Source: Hippophae tibetana
Taxonomy: Eukaryota; Streptophyta; Magnoliopsida; Rosales; Elaeagnaceae
Reading direction: 5' to 3'
NCBI GenBank assembly: GCA_037013495.1
Contig: CM072811.1
Coordinates: forward strand, 29,039,659-29,103,658
DNA length: 64,000 nt
A model generated the notes under the pieces. It worked only from the letters and a program-made list of their open reading frames with translations. It did not search any database and had not been told where the DNA came from. Positions 1 to 12,112 of this stretch are shown here, piece by piece (positions within the stretch are counted from its first letter, which is position 1; every line of letters starts with the position of its first letter). Both the position numbers and the translations under genes were made by a program.

Positions 1-1733
1 AACACTTAGAGTTTATCAAGCCATACTTACTACTATTTTTTCATGGTTTTTCAGGTTATAATCAGATTTTCATTGCATCAGAAGACAAAGAGAAGACAAC
101 GTGTACTTACCCTTTTGGAACCTTCGCTTATAGACGCATGTCGTTTGGCCTTTGTAATGCCCATGTCACCTTTTAGAGGTGTATGATAAGTATATTTTTT
201 GATTATATACAGAGCATTATAAAAGTGTTTATGGATGATTTTATGATATATGGAGATTAATTTGATAATTTTCTTACTAACCTTACATTAATTCTAGAGA
301 GATGCGTAGAAACTAACTTTAATAGGAAAAAAATGTCACTTTATGGTAGATCAATATATAGTTATGGGGCATGTAATATCATCTAAGGTAATATAGGTTG
401 ATCAATGTAAGATAGATCTTATTCGTAACAGATTTAAAGAACTTTTAACCATAACACTTATCATTGAGCCACCTGACTGGAGACTACCATTTGAGCTGAT
501 GTGTGACGCAATTGACTATGTAATTAGAGCTGTTTTGGGACAAAGGATTGGAAAGCTACCAAATGCCATATATTATGCATCACAAACTTTAAATGATGCC
601 TAACTCAATTACTTTACAATGGAGAAAGATATTTTAGCAGTAATTTTTGCTTTAGAAAAATTTCGATAATAGATAATTGGAATTAAAGTAACTGTTTTCT
701 CTGATCATGCAACTCTTAGGTACTTACTCAGGAAGAAATATGCCAAACTAAGGCTAATAATATGGATTCTTCTTCTACAATAATTTTACCTTTAAATCAA
801 AGACAAGAAAGGAAGTAAAAATGTGGTAATAAATCACCTTAGTAGATTAATTTAAGAAGAGGAATCACTTTCAATAAGTGAGGACTTTTTAGATGAGCAA
901 CTACTCAAGACCGTAGTTTTTACTCCTTGGTATGCATATATAGTGAAATACTTGGCCACCAAAAAGTTCCCAGTTCCCACAAAACCTATCACAAGCTAGC
1001 AAATTCAAACTGAAGAAATTTGCTAATTCAAACTCAAGAAGGTTGCTAAACAATATGTGTGGAACGATCCCTACCTTTGGAAGCATTTCCCAGACCAATT
1101 GATAGAAATGTGTGTACTTGACACTGAATTTACATCTATTCTAACCTTTTGTCATTCTTACACATGTAGGGGACATTTTGGAGAAAAATAATTGCTTATA
1201 AAATCTTAGAAAATGGATTCTATTGGCTAATACTATTCAAGGATGCCTTCACCTTTTGCAAAACATGACGGTTGTCAACAAACAGGTAACTTGGGCCCTA
1301 GAAATCAAATTCCATAAACTCCAATTCTTATTGTTAAAATCTTTAACGTTTAGGATATTGATTTTATGGGACCTTTTCCATCTTATTATATTTAACTTGT
1401 TGTGGATTACATATCTAAATGGGTGGAAGCTAAAGCCATCAAAACTAACGACTCTAAAGTTTTTGTAGATTTTGTGAAGTCTAACATCTTTGTTAGTTTT
1501 GGAGCACCAAGTTCTATTATCAGCGATGGTGGACTACATTTTTACAATAAGACTTTTCAGGTCGTACTTAAAAAGTACAATGTCAACCATAGAGTCGCTA
1601 CCCCTTATCACCCATAGACAAGTGGACAAGCTGAATTGTCCAATAGAGAGATCAAGTCCATCCTTGAAAAGACAATAAAACTCAATAGAAATGATCAAAG
1701 CTTGAAATTGGACGATGCATTATGGGTATACAA
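1..1733 (+). pseudogene. Ty3/gypsy pol remnant (RT, RNase H, integrase)
   Basis: This is a decayed gypsy polyprotein read through several frames. Reverse transcriptase is visible near 110-260, with the fingers motif around SFGLCNA and the catalytic FMDDF at about 229-243. RNase H follows at about 470-860: the D of MCDAID, then YYASQTLNDA, then a tether ending in HLSRL. The integrase core lies at about 1360-1733, with DFMGPFP, VVDYISKWVEA and an ISDGG segment, reaching DDALWVY. These motif variants are those I associate with the Athila/Tat group. Many stops and small indels make it non-functional. Its 5' part (gag, protease) lies outside the window. On the right it stops abruptly inside integrase, against a copia fragment on the opposite strand. 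The family assignment is sure; the lineage is likely. Confidence 0.85.
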
Positions 1734-1751
1734 CTTGAAATTGGATGATAC

Positions 1752-3790
1752 AACACGACTCTTGACAAGTCTCTTTGCAAATGGATCATAAAATATATAG
1801 CCAAATTGATCTTGACCATAGCCAATAAAAATACACTGTCTTGTCTTGGCATCAAGTTTGGATCTCTTATCCTTAGGGATATGAACAAATTCTTTACAGC
1901 CAAGCACCCGTAGATGATCATAGGAAACATCCTTTCCTGACCACACTTTATCTAGAAAATTCATCTTGAGAGGATTACAGGGTGAAAGATTCAACACATG
2001 TGCAATTGTGAGTATGGTTTCACCCTAGAAAGTTTTATGCAACTTTTCATATAAGAGTATACATATGACTCTCTCCATCAAAGTTCTGTTCATCCTCTCA
2101 ACTAGGGCATTCAACTGCAATGTCTTTGGAGGTGTCATCTGATGTCGAATACCATGTTTTTTTGCAGTAAGCATGAAAATTCTTGTGTATTCTTCATCGT
2201 TGTTTGTCCGAATGCACTTTAACTTATTCCTAATCTATCTCTCAACTGAGGCATGAAATTATTTGAAGACATCTAGCACCTGATCCTTTGTCTTTAGAAA
2301 ATATACATATGTTTTCCTTGTATGATCATCAATGAAAGTCACAAAGTATTGAAAACTACCAAATGACTTTGACATTGATTCACACAAATATGAATAAATC
2401 AGATCTAAAATATTATTCATTTTGAAAGGAAGGAAACTCTTGAAAGCTACTTTGTTTTTATTTCTTGTTAGACAATCAACACATTTATCCAAATGTATTT
2501 TATCCATTTTTGGTAGTATCTCCTTCCTGGCTAGACTTGTCATACCTTTTTCACACATGTGACTGAGTCTCCTATATTATAATTTAGCTACATTGTCTTT
2601 CTCCACGACATTTACTGTGTTGGTGGAGAGTTTCGTTTTCATTATATACAGAGTTGTATGCTTCTCACCTCTAGCTATTACTAAGGAGCCTTTTGTAAGT
2701 TCCATTTGTCATAAATGAAAGAGCTGCAATATACTTTATTTGCAAGTTTGCGTATAGAGATCAAATTCAAGTGCGTAAATGGAATATGCCTGATGTTCTT
2801 CAAAAATATGCTGGTTCTATTCTCTGTTTCCAAGCAAACATCTCTTTTGGCAACAACTTTTAATAGACCTTCATTTACCATTGTAACAACAACAAAACTT
2901 CCAGGTGTGTATGAGGAGAAAAATTATCTACACAATATAGCGTGAATTGTAGCACCACTATTGTCTCGTGTGATGCAAGATTGAAAAAATCTTTATCATA
3001 AACTATATTGAACTCATCTATGGTATTTATTTTTTCATCATCACTGTTGATGTTTTTATTTGATGCTTTGCCTTTTTTTGTTTCCTGTTCCTTTTTGAAC
3101 ACTTGGAAAAATTTCTTGATGTGACCCTTCTTCTTATAGTGATGACATTCAACATTGGCATATTTGTTTGATTTTCGTCTACTCTTGCCTTTGAGTTTCT
3201 ATTCTCTATACTATCTCTTTGCTCTGGACTTTGTGATAAAGACTTGTGTTTCTAAATCTCTCTCCCTATTCTGTTTCTCATATGAAAATAGAGCTTCTAT
3301 AACAACTTCAAATTCTATCTTGTCTTTCGCATAAGTTAGAGTTGTTGTGAGATGATTATATGATGAGGGTAGCTAGTGATACCAGCAACATCACACATTT
3401 CTCTTCATCGTCGAAACTCACATTGAATTTTGCTAAGTGAGAAAGCTTACTGTTGAAATCACTAACGTACTACATCATGCTCACATTATCTTCCTTTCTC
3501 ATCTAATATAACACCTTTCACAAATACAATTTATTAGCAAGGTTTTTTTGACATGTATATGTTTTTCTAGAGTCTCCCATATTTCTTTTTCAGTCTTGCA
3601 ATATTTTGATTCAATATTTTGCAAGACACTTTCTGAGAGATTTAGACGAATTGTACTGATTGCAATCTCATCTATCCTACTGTTTCTTGGTGACGATTAT
3701 TGCATTCTTTTCTTTCCCCAACAACGCTTTATAAATTTTTTTTATTGAATAAGAATATCCTTTATCCTCTTTTCCATAAAGACAAATTAT
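1752..3790 (-). pseudogene. Ty1/copia gag-protease-integrase fragment (Tnt1-like)
   Basis: On the minus strand, gag (UBN2-type) runs from about 3790 to 3200, with a conserved stretch like ESKYCKTEKEIWETLE. A degenerate zinc knuckle follows near 3140-3180 (CHHYKKKGHIKKFF, with the second and last Cys lost). Next come a broken protease region (about 2875-3100), the GAG-pre-integrase domain near 2480-2560 (CxxC plus His) and integrase with FVTFIDDHTRKTYVYFL at about 2300-2350. It ends with the integrase C-terminal block LRVLGC and CIFIGY at about 1800-1930. Reverse transcriptase and RNase H are absent, because the copy ends at the junction with the gypsy remnant near 1750. No LTR was recognised on its right side. 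Domain order and motifs resemble Tnt1/Tork copia elements. Stops and frameshifts occur throughout. Confidence 0.82.
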
Positions 3791-4667
3791 TATTTCCATT
3801 AAATTTAATAATATCTATCTTCTTGCTTGATATTTTTTTGTTGTGTTTTTTTTTTTGCAAATAAATACATAAATATTTTCCAAACTTACTATTTTGTCAC
3901 TCATCTTTTAAAAAAACATCCAAAATATTTTTTTAAAATATTCTCTCTCACACACGATACTATTTTTCATCAAAAAAAATTATTTATTTGATTTTACGTT
4001 GTTTTCTTTTTTGATGTGTGTGTCTATGTAAGATAAACTCTTTTTTGGTGTGTCTCTATATTAGGCAAAAACATTGCTAGGAAAAATTGCAACCACCAAA
4101 ATCTCAAATATAGTTAATTAGTTAATTGTACAGTACCCAGTTTTTTATTTTTTATTTTTTCTCAAATGTAGTTAATAAAATTGCACTTAATTTTTTTTTT
4201 ATTTTCTTCCCTTCACCTTCCATATGTAGAGGACCTACATTTTTACATTTTTAAGGTATAGTGAGGTAAGGTCTTGATTTGTTTTACTAATAAAAGAACA
4301 GGAATATTAATAAATACCCTAATAAGGTGTTATAAGGGTACCAAACCCATAAACTTCAGCAGCATTTTTATAATAAATACGAAACAAACTTTTATGTCCA
4401 CTTTTGTTAGAGGTGAAGGTCAAAGATTAACATAAGTTGGATGATAAAAAGTAAAAGCTAAATAAGGTCTTAGTCTGAGAGTAACGTAGTAAGTGCTCTT
4501 AATAAATCCAATGTCTCTCGATTTGAAATTGAATTAACAGGTAACGCTTAGCAATTGCGAAACTCAATGAAAGCGCTATTTAACTATCCATCTATAGTAT
4601 TCAACAATGTTCCCGAGTCATAATCTAATTTCAACAAGAGTAAAATCCTGGTTGTTTGGATGATTAG
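3791..4667. other. AT-rich intergenic spacer
   Basis: No coding region or recognisable repeat. The stretch has T- and A-runs and low GC. It lies between the copia fragment and the 3' end of host gene 1, so the 3' UTR and terminator of that gene should fall in its right part, but no clear polyadenylation signal could be picked. Confidence 0.5.
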
Positions 4668-5559
4668 TTACTGGAACCATGAGATAGGAGTGGAAGAGAT
4701 ATTATTCTGTGGTTGAGCAAGCATACAGTGCTGCTGTTGCCACTGCGGCAAGCTCTCGGCAGCAAAACCATATGCACTAACTCGGGGTTGTGTCTGTGTG
4801 TTCCCACCATTACTATCCTCCTCCACCTCCATGGTATCAGCCGAGGCTGATAGTGACCGTGATGGTGCCCAGGGTACAACAGCTTTACATTGATTGCTTC
4901 CCCCAAAAGCTGCTGCTTCATCATCTTCCTCCTGCAACCTATGTTGGCTTGACTGAATAAATTGATCTGCAATCAAAATGTATAATTGAACGACCTCATA
5001 TTAATTATAGGGAAAAGGCAAAAATTATGAAGTCGGGTTATATATTTACCTTTGAAACCAGACATAAAGTAAGAGTCGATAGAGAAGGAGACATTTGTGT
5101 TAGAACAAGAACCTAACGCTGCTGGATTGAAAGGTTTGAAGACAACCATAGCTTTGTTTGAATCAGAGTCATTCAATAATTCCTCAATTACCCGACCATC
5201 ACCCAAAGAAGAAGTAGGAGCAATAATAGGACATTCAGGAGTAAGGTCGTCTTCTTCTTCAATAATCGGCGGCAATTCAGCATTCTAACAATTCAAACAA
5301 ATCAAATTTCACATAAATTAGGTGATTTAATTTACAAACCAAAGGCAGCAATTTTAGCACAGAAATAAATTATATATTTGAAAGAAAAATAAGGAACAAG
5401 AAATACCAAACGGCGAATCTTGTTGGGCCGAGAAGAAAGAGAGAAGTCGGAGAATTCATAACTAACTTGATCAATCTCCCCTGCATCTTTCCTCTTCAAT
5501 TTGCCTCTAAAATTTCCCATGAACCTCTCCATTCCCCAATTCTCTTCAGATATCATCAT
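4668..5559 (-). CDS. Unrecognised plant protein, acidic and probably disordered (3 exons, 228 aa)
   Basis: Exons on the minus strand: 5559-5407, 5284-5050 and 4966-4668. Both introns are GT-AG and the joined frame is open, giving 228 aa plus a stop. The N-terminus has a basic patch (RGKLKRKD) followed by a Ser-rich stretch and KIRRL, which could serve as a nuclear localisation signal. The middle is acidic (IIEEEDD) and the C-terminal third is rich in Gln, Asn and Ser. Two short related motifs, KAMVVFKPF and KAVVPWAPS, sit in exons 2 and 3. There is no signal peptide or membrane segment. The start is uncertain: ATG at 5559 (MMISEEN) or 5532 (MERFMGN) are both plausible, and an in-frame ATG at 5697 would add 46 residues. 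I do not recognise the family and assign no function. Clean splicing and lack of stops separate it from the decayed transposons around it. Confidence 0.72.
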
Positions 5560-7560
5560 TACTCTCTCGGCTAAAGCAATTAAAGCAACGAACCCCAACT
5601 CGATATACGAATCAGAAGCTAAACGCAGGTAGCACTCTCTCTTTTTCTTTGCAATTGAATTACAATTAGAGATACAAGAGATTAGATACTGGACCAAGTA
5701 AATACAAGGGTTTTGATTTGATGGACAATTGGGTTAAAGCAATTATGGTTGCATTGCTGCTTTGACAAAGATATTTTAAATAAATAAATAAATAAAGAGT
5801 TTTGCGGATTAGAAAAAAGGAAACATAAATACATAAATTACACGAGAGAGCTCTCTGTTGGTCTCTAGATTTCTCCCGAAACAAACACAAGGAGCGTTTT
5901 TACGACACGAGTATATTGACGTGTAACATCTACACTGACCGGGAATAGTCTCGGTGTTATATGTAATTATATTATTAATTGAATTTTATATTTTCTTTTT
6001 TATTAAATGGACATTGGAAATTATTCCAGAAAAATACTCTATATATATGGAAAGGAGGTGGTGATTGTTTAAATAATTGTGAGGATATGATGGGATTCTT
6101 CGATTTTTTTTACAGGAATAGGTTTTTCATTAACTAATTTTTTTAATATTAATTATATATTAAATTATTAAAATTAATATTAATTTATTTTTAAACTTAT
6201 GTAAATATATAATATTTTTTAAAAACAAAATATAAATTTTTTTTAGAAAATTAATAGGGTAGGGTAGATGATTCCCACCTCCACCCCTCTTCCCACGAGA
6301 TCATTGGTATTAAAATTAAATATTTTTTAAGATATAGAGAGATATAGGAAAGTTTTTTTTTACATTTTTGTAAATTTTATGAGTGTTAATAATATTTGTG
6401 AAAAAAATATTTTATAAGATCCGTTGTATTCATGTTTGTGTGTTGACTTCATGTGTACAAAATATGGTATTTGTTTTATTTTACTCAATGTTTTATCTTT
6501 CTCATGTGTAAGGTTGATTATTGTGGATTAATAATTCACACATATAGTTAGAAACATTTTGTATAGAAGCATCTTTACACACACCACGAGATTATTTTTC
6601 GTAATATTCGTTAATTTTTGGAATGAAAAAATGTGACTTTTTAGTACCTTGTCAACAAGTTCGCCATGGACCTCACTACCACCCTCGCCACCACCCTTGA
6701 TGAGGTGGTTAGCGAGGTGGAAAATCCGAATGTTATAAATATTCCATCCTTTCTCTTATTTCTCAACCATGTTTTTAGTGTTTTTTTTCCAAAATTCATA
6801 CTGAGATTTATATTTGTTTTGAAATAATTTTGGAGAGCTTATATTCGAGTGTGGGTTGTTTATTGAGTTTAGTTATCAAATCGTCATCTATGTGGATACT
6901 TAGTTTGATTGTGTGTTTCCCATACAAGGTTTGATAGTTGTTGTAGACTATGTTTCCTTAAGGTTATAAGTAATTACACTTCTTGTTACTGATCAATGGT
7001 TTTCAATCACATCACATTTAGTGATATTGGTTGTGGAGGATAGTTGGGTTTGCATGTTGAACCGAACAATTGCAGAAGCATCAAGTAAAGAGCAACAGTA
7101 GGCAGTTAGGACATAGGTCCCAACTGATAGAGGTAATATTGATTTATTGTCTATTAGAGTTGTAATTTTTTTTATTGTTAGTGAATTTTTGTTGTTGAGT
7201 GGTTGCTTTAAGCAACGTGAGGATGTTACCATATAGATATGGTCTTTATATGAGATTATCTTATTATATCGCTTTTTATCTATGATCTGTTATCGAGTTA
7301 TTATAATATGAGTTTTATGTGTATATTTCAACATACTAAATCATAAACTCTAATTAGAAATCATTTGCTATTTACTTGCTTTCTATTTTATAAATAATAT
7401 CTGCTATTTGAAGTTATCTACCTTTTGATATTATATAATTTGTGTTTCTGCTATGTTGTCTGGTTAAATATTTATTTTTATATTTGTGTGAATTAAGCCA
7501 AAGTCCTTTAAGAGTCTACATCTTTTTATTCTGGTAGTGTACCGTGTCGTGGAAACTTTC
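5560..7560. other. Intergenic region; promoter side of gene 1, then possible decayed LTR
   Basis: The first few hundred bases are the upstream side of gene 1 (an AAAT-type run near 5775-5795 could act as a TATA-like element on the minus strand). The rest is AT-rich with no ORF. A short pyrimidine/purine-rich imperfect inverted repeat of CCTCGCCACC and GAGGTGGTTAG type lies at 6670-6722. Because a degenerate primer-binding site and copia gag begin at about 7563, the 5' LTR of that element should lie in roughly the last 1 kb. A short match (around TTTATGAGTGTT) links 6378-6400 to 19240-19262, but I cannot define LTR ends. Confidence 0.4.
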
Positions 7561-7562
7561 AA

Positions 7563-7575
7563 TTGGTATTGAAAC
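7563..7575 (+). other. Degenerate retrotransposon primer-binding site
   Basis: The sequence TTGGTATTGAAAC resembles the initiator-tRNA-Met primer-binding site of plant copia elements (TGGTATCAGAGC), with a few transitions. It is followed about 100 bp later by copia gag, which is the position expected of a primer-binding site. Confidence 0.5.
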
Positions 7576-7659
7576 GAGTGCACCTTTTTGGGCTTAACTA
7601 CTCTGGTGCTAATTTTGTTAACTCGCTTTTCACATATACATACACATACATTCTTTTTT

Positions 7660-10130
7660 ATGGAGTTAGGAGAAGAACATAGTGTAGGTTGACCTCGACT
7701 TTTTGATGGGCTGAACTAGGCTTGCTAGAAATCACAAATGAGGGCCTTTCTATGGTCCCAAGGTGATTGTGTTTGGTTCCTTGTTGAAAATGCCTGGACT
7801 TACCCAACTAAGACCCTACCTGATAATTTCGTGATTCTTAAACCTATAATTGAAAGGACAAAGGAAGAAAATAAGGAGTTTGAATGGAATAGTAAGGGTT
7901 TATATGCAATTATCAAGGGTGTGATGTCTGATGAGTTTAGAAGAATTCAGAGTTATATTTCTTCAAAATAAGCTTAGGACATTTTGGAGACTACCCATGA
8001 AGGTACCTCAGCTATCAAAAGATCCAAAATTCTAAAGTTGAATATAGATTTTAACTCTGTATCATATAAGAGGATGAAACTTTTGAAAAATTCTATGCAC
8101 CCTTTTCAAACATTATCAACTATTCCTACAACTTAGGTAGACCTATTAGCAAGGAAAAGCAGATTGAGAAAATCATAGCTAGCCTACCCTATCAGTTTCA
8201 TGCCAAAGTTATCATGCTTGAGTCTATGTATAAACCTGGTGAACTTACTGTTAATGAGTTAGTTGGTGATTTGTAGATCTACGAACTTCATTACCTTTAG
8301 CTCAGACAAGTCCAAAATGCTATAGAGAAGGGAAAGAGCTTGGCTCTTAAGACCACCAAGGAAAATGGACCTAGTATTGATACAATTGTCGCCTCTATTA
8401 ATTGTGAATCTAATCGTAATGGAGAAGAGTTGGCATTACTTACTCATACATTTACAAGATTATTCAAAAAGAAGAAACCATGATCTGGAGGTATTCGATA
8501 AGATAATTCGACTTTCAAAGGTTTGAAATATGTGAAAGTTGATAATGATTCAGATGATGAATCTGAGAAACTGAACGAATGGCATTTAAACAAGATTAGA
8601 TGCTTTAAGTATCGGAAGCCTGGTCATATTATTGCCAAGTGTTTTCAAAAACAAAATCACACGAGCAAGCTGCAATGAAAGTTGAGGTTATTATTTTAGA
8701 CAATACTAATAGTGATGATAAAGATGACATTAATTTTATGGCCTTGTTGCTTCTAGTGGTTTCGTTGATCCTCTGATTACTACCTCAATTGTTTAAGATG
8801 TGACAATTGAAGATGATGAAAATGAAGATAAGCAAAATGGATTGCTTAAATCCTATAATGCTTTATTGTTAGAGCATATTAAGTCAGAAAAGGATAAGAA
8901 AAAGGCCGAGGAGAGCCTTGATGAAAAGGAATGCGAGATACACGTATTGAAGAAAACTCTAGAGCAAAGAAAGTCTTCGATTAACCCTCAACAACATGAT
9001 CTCACAAGTAGGTTTGAGGGAATTCAAAATAGATAAGATGATTTGCTTGAAAATTTAATGCAAATTATGAGAATGTAAAGAAATATGAGGAATAGTTGAA
9101 GGTTTTTACTTCGTACAAAACTACACAGCTATTTGTTAGTCATGATCCTTCTTTTGATCAAAGTACCAAAATTGAAAAATTGAAGAAGTTGATTATAATT
9201 CTTGAGAGTGCAAAGGATTATCTGGCTTACTCTTTTTTCAAAAAAGGAAGCTAAGGTTGAACAACTAAATGAGAAAGTTGGGAGTATAAACAACTTTGCA
9301 TTGTATCTTAAACACTTCCTTAATGAAAAGGAAGAATTGGTTAAACCTTTGAAAAACAAGCTTAGTGTCAGTGAGAAGCAACTAGCTTAGTCTACCTCTG
9401 CTCTCAATAAGATGATCACTAGGTCAAAGAATTTGAGTGAAATTCTCAATAGTACAAAGATGTTTGGAGACAAATGTGTCATTGGTTTTGATGAAGGGAT
9501 TTCTACGTTAACAATAGGTACTACTAAGTTTGTAAAGTCAACCAATCAAGAACCAAAGTTGGAAGTTTATTGCCTTTAACCAAAAAATAAGTTGGTTGTG
9601 TCATTTTAGCTTATTTCCTCTAACAAGGTGAACTCTTCACCTAAGGCTAACACTTCCCGATGCTTTAGTATTGTTTCACTACTTTTACCTATTGTCATTG
9701 TCACTTGTTACCATTGTGGCCAGCTTGGGCATTTGAGACCATATAGTGGAAAATTGACTTCTAATTCTCATGTGAAAGTTAGTATGAGTACTTATTCTTC
9801 TTCTCCTTTGCATATTACTCCTCGGAGTCAAGGATCCCATTTTTCTAGCTCTACTATTTGCATTTATTATCATTGTGGCATTATTGGCCACATTACTGGA
9901 TAGTATCCTAGATATGTGAGGACTATATTTCGAAGTTCTCCACCTCGCTCTTCCGCATCTCTTTTAATTAGATGTAGCTATTGTGGCTCGTTTGAGCATG
10001 TTTAAGAAAGATGCATTATGCACACGAGGCATAGTACATAAAAAAATAAATTTGTCTCAAAAAGTCTACCTAACCCAATTTATATGGATGACTCGAGTAG
10101 ATTCTATATAAATTTTAAACAAAACAAATT
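7660..10130 (+). pseudogene. SIRE-like Ty1/copia gag remnant with coiled coil and several zinc knuckles
   Basis: The gag start resembles the plant consensus: a GLN-CWKSQMRAFLWSQ segment at about 7705-7760, then a UBN2-type region (about 7780-8290). A CCHC knuckle at about 8600-8645 (CFKYRKPGHIIAKC) has its second Cys replaced by Tyr. An acidic, Lys/Glu-rich segment at about 8800-9400 looks like a coiled coil. Three further knuckle-like motifs follow at about 9703-9745 (CYHCGQLGH), 9865-9900 (YYHCGIIGH) and 9973-10010 (CSYCGSFEH). This layout of long gag, coiled coil and repeated Cys-His motifs fits the SIRE/Maximus type. Stops are scattered and no protease is joined to it. It is either the front half of the element that resumes near 12.1 kb or a separate copy. 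Confidence 0.75.
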
Positions 10131-12112
10131 GTGAATCCCATAGACTTCTCATGCTCATATGAGCTAGATACTATCTTTTAACTTAGTTTCCCCTTATAAA
10201 TTCTTTAAATGAAGGGTTGTTGTTTGATAACTATTTTTGAGTGATTTGTTAGGGTTGAACTGTTTATTTCCTTTCTCTCTTTGTTTGTCGTCTTTCTATA
10301 GTGAATTTATGTCATTTTGTTTTTGTTCATTTATTTGACACTTCTTCTTATCTCTCTCTTAACGTATCATTGGCTTGTACAATATGTTAATTTTCATATT
10401 TGTTGCTTTACCTATCTGGCTGATCCATTACTAGCTTTCTCTCATGCTTGTTGCTTTGAAATATTCCTTATGTGCGTTTCTTCTTTCTCTATGGTCTTTT
10501 GTATGCGCATCACGTCACATGCTCATTATGTAGAATCAAAGTATTAGGATTATACTATTTGTGGTCTTGTCATTGATATTCTATATCATATAGAATGCAT
10601 CTTACCTGTTTTACTATATTTATTTTTCCTATATCTAGTATATTGTGTGTTGGTCCTCTGTCTGTCTCCTCTTGGTAATATGTTATTTTTTTGCTTGTTT
10701 CTTCCTTCTTTTAGGGAAGTTGCTTGTATGGTTTAATAATTAGTCAGTTTCTTTCTTTCACTTGACTAACGTTGATGTGAGTTTTGCTATTTGTCTTATT
10801 GGAGGCACTTTCTCTTCTTAGGCATTTTTCTACCTTAATACCTTCATTGGCATCTCATTTGGTAGTTATTATTTTTGTGTTTCATGGTACAAATGATTTT
10901 TCACTTTGATAAACTATTGCATGTGAAATGTCTTTTAGAGGGATCATGTTCTTATATATTTTGCATATATTTGACCTAAATTGAAGCGTGGATATTTTGA
11001 CATGTTTATTCCTTGAGAGCATGTATGACTAAATTTTTCTCGTTCATCTTTTTTGAAATGCAATTTTCCCTTGCACATGCCTTAAATTTATGAATTTGTA
11101 TGGTTATTTTAAGAAGTTTGTGTGGATTTCTCATTTTGATGTTGTGTATGTCTCTTACAAGCTTTAGAATCCACTTTTGGTGTCTCTTGAGGTGAAATCT
11201 TAGGTATGGCTTGGTTAGAAAGAGGATTTAGGCCATCCTTGAATGTTCGAGCTTTCTTACCACCAATGTTTTCTTGTCCTTAATCTCCCTTCTTTGAGCC
11301 ATTATGTTATTCCTTTATTTCTTTGCATCTAAAATTCTAACTTAATCCAAATATTTATTCTCATTTACCTTTTACACCATTTGTTAAGCTTGTATGCTCT
11401 GAGAATGTCCATTTTACCCTCTTGGTTTTATTATTATTTTTAAAACAAGAAGAAGGTTGAAAATGGAATTACAAAAAAAGGGAAAGATAGAGAAAATAAA
11501 AAGAAAAAGAAAATGTTGAGGTTTGTTTGTGTTAAAAACATAAGGAGGAAAGAAAAAAGAAGAAGACTAAATTGATGATAATCATGAAAAGGAAGTGGTG
11601 TATAAATTTTTGAACTTTATGTGTGTTTGAGCCTAAATATCTTTTCTCCCTTACCTATACCTTAGCCCATCTTTACAGACTTTGAAAGACCTATTGATAT
11701 CTTTTAAGGTGTTACTTACATTAGTAAATAGTGATTAAATGTAGACATATGAAGCTTGGTTAAATTTGAGTCAATATTTCTATTTTCTTGGTTCATATAA
11801 GCATATCATGATGGCGTGTAAAGTAAACAAATTTTGCATATCATACACAACGCATGGCATCAAAAATTTAGTCATACCCTTGCATGAATGCATCATGGAT
11901 TGATGGACATATGGATATTTTCATTGAGTGTATTGATTATTCTTTAAGGACACTATAATTTTTTGAACATGCTTAGTTTGCTTCCCTTTTTATATTTCTA
12001 TGTTTGTTTTACATCCTATTATTTGTCTTATTTATGAGTCTTTTTTGCTGTATTATTCTTGTGATACTTTCTTCTCCTTGACTTCACATATTATAAACCA
12101 TGCATAAATAGT
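10131..12112 (+). other. T-rich spacer between two SIRE-like copia segments
   Basis: No protein-coding signal. The left two-thirds are T-rich on the plus strand; at about 11440-11580 there is a purine-rich A/G tract with several AAGAAAAAG-like runs. Such tracts occur in the untranslated parts of Athila/Tat gypsy elements, so a gypsy-derived insertion is possible, but no LTR ends were seen. Confidence 0.4.
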
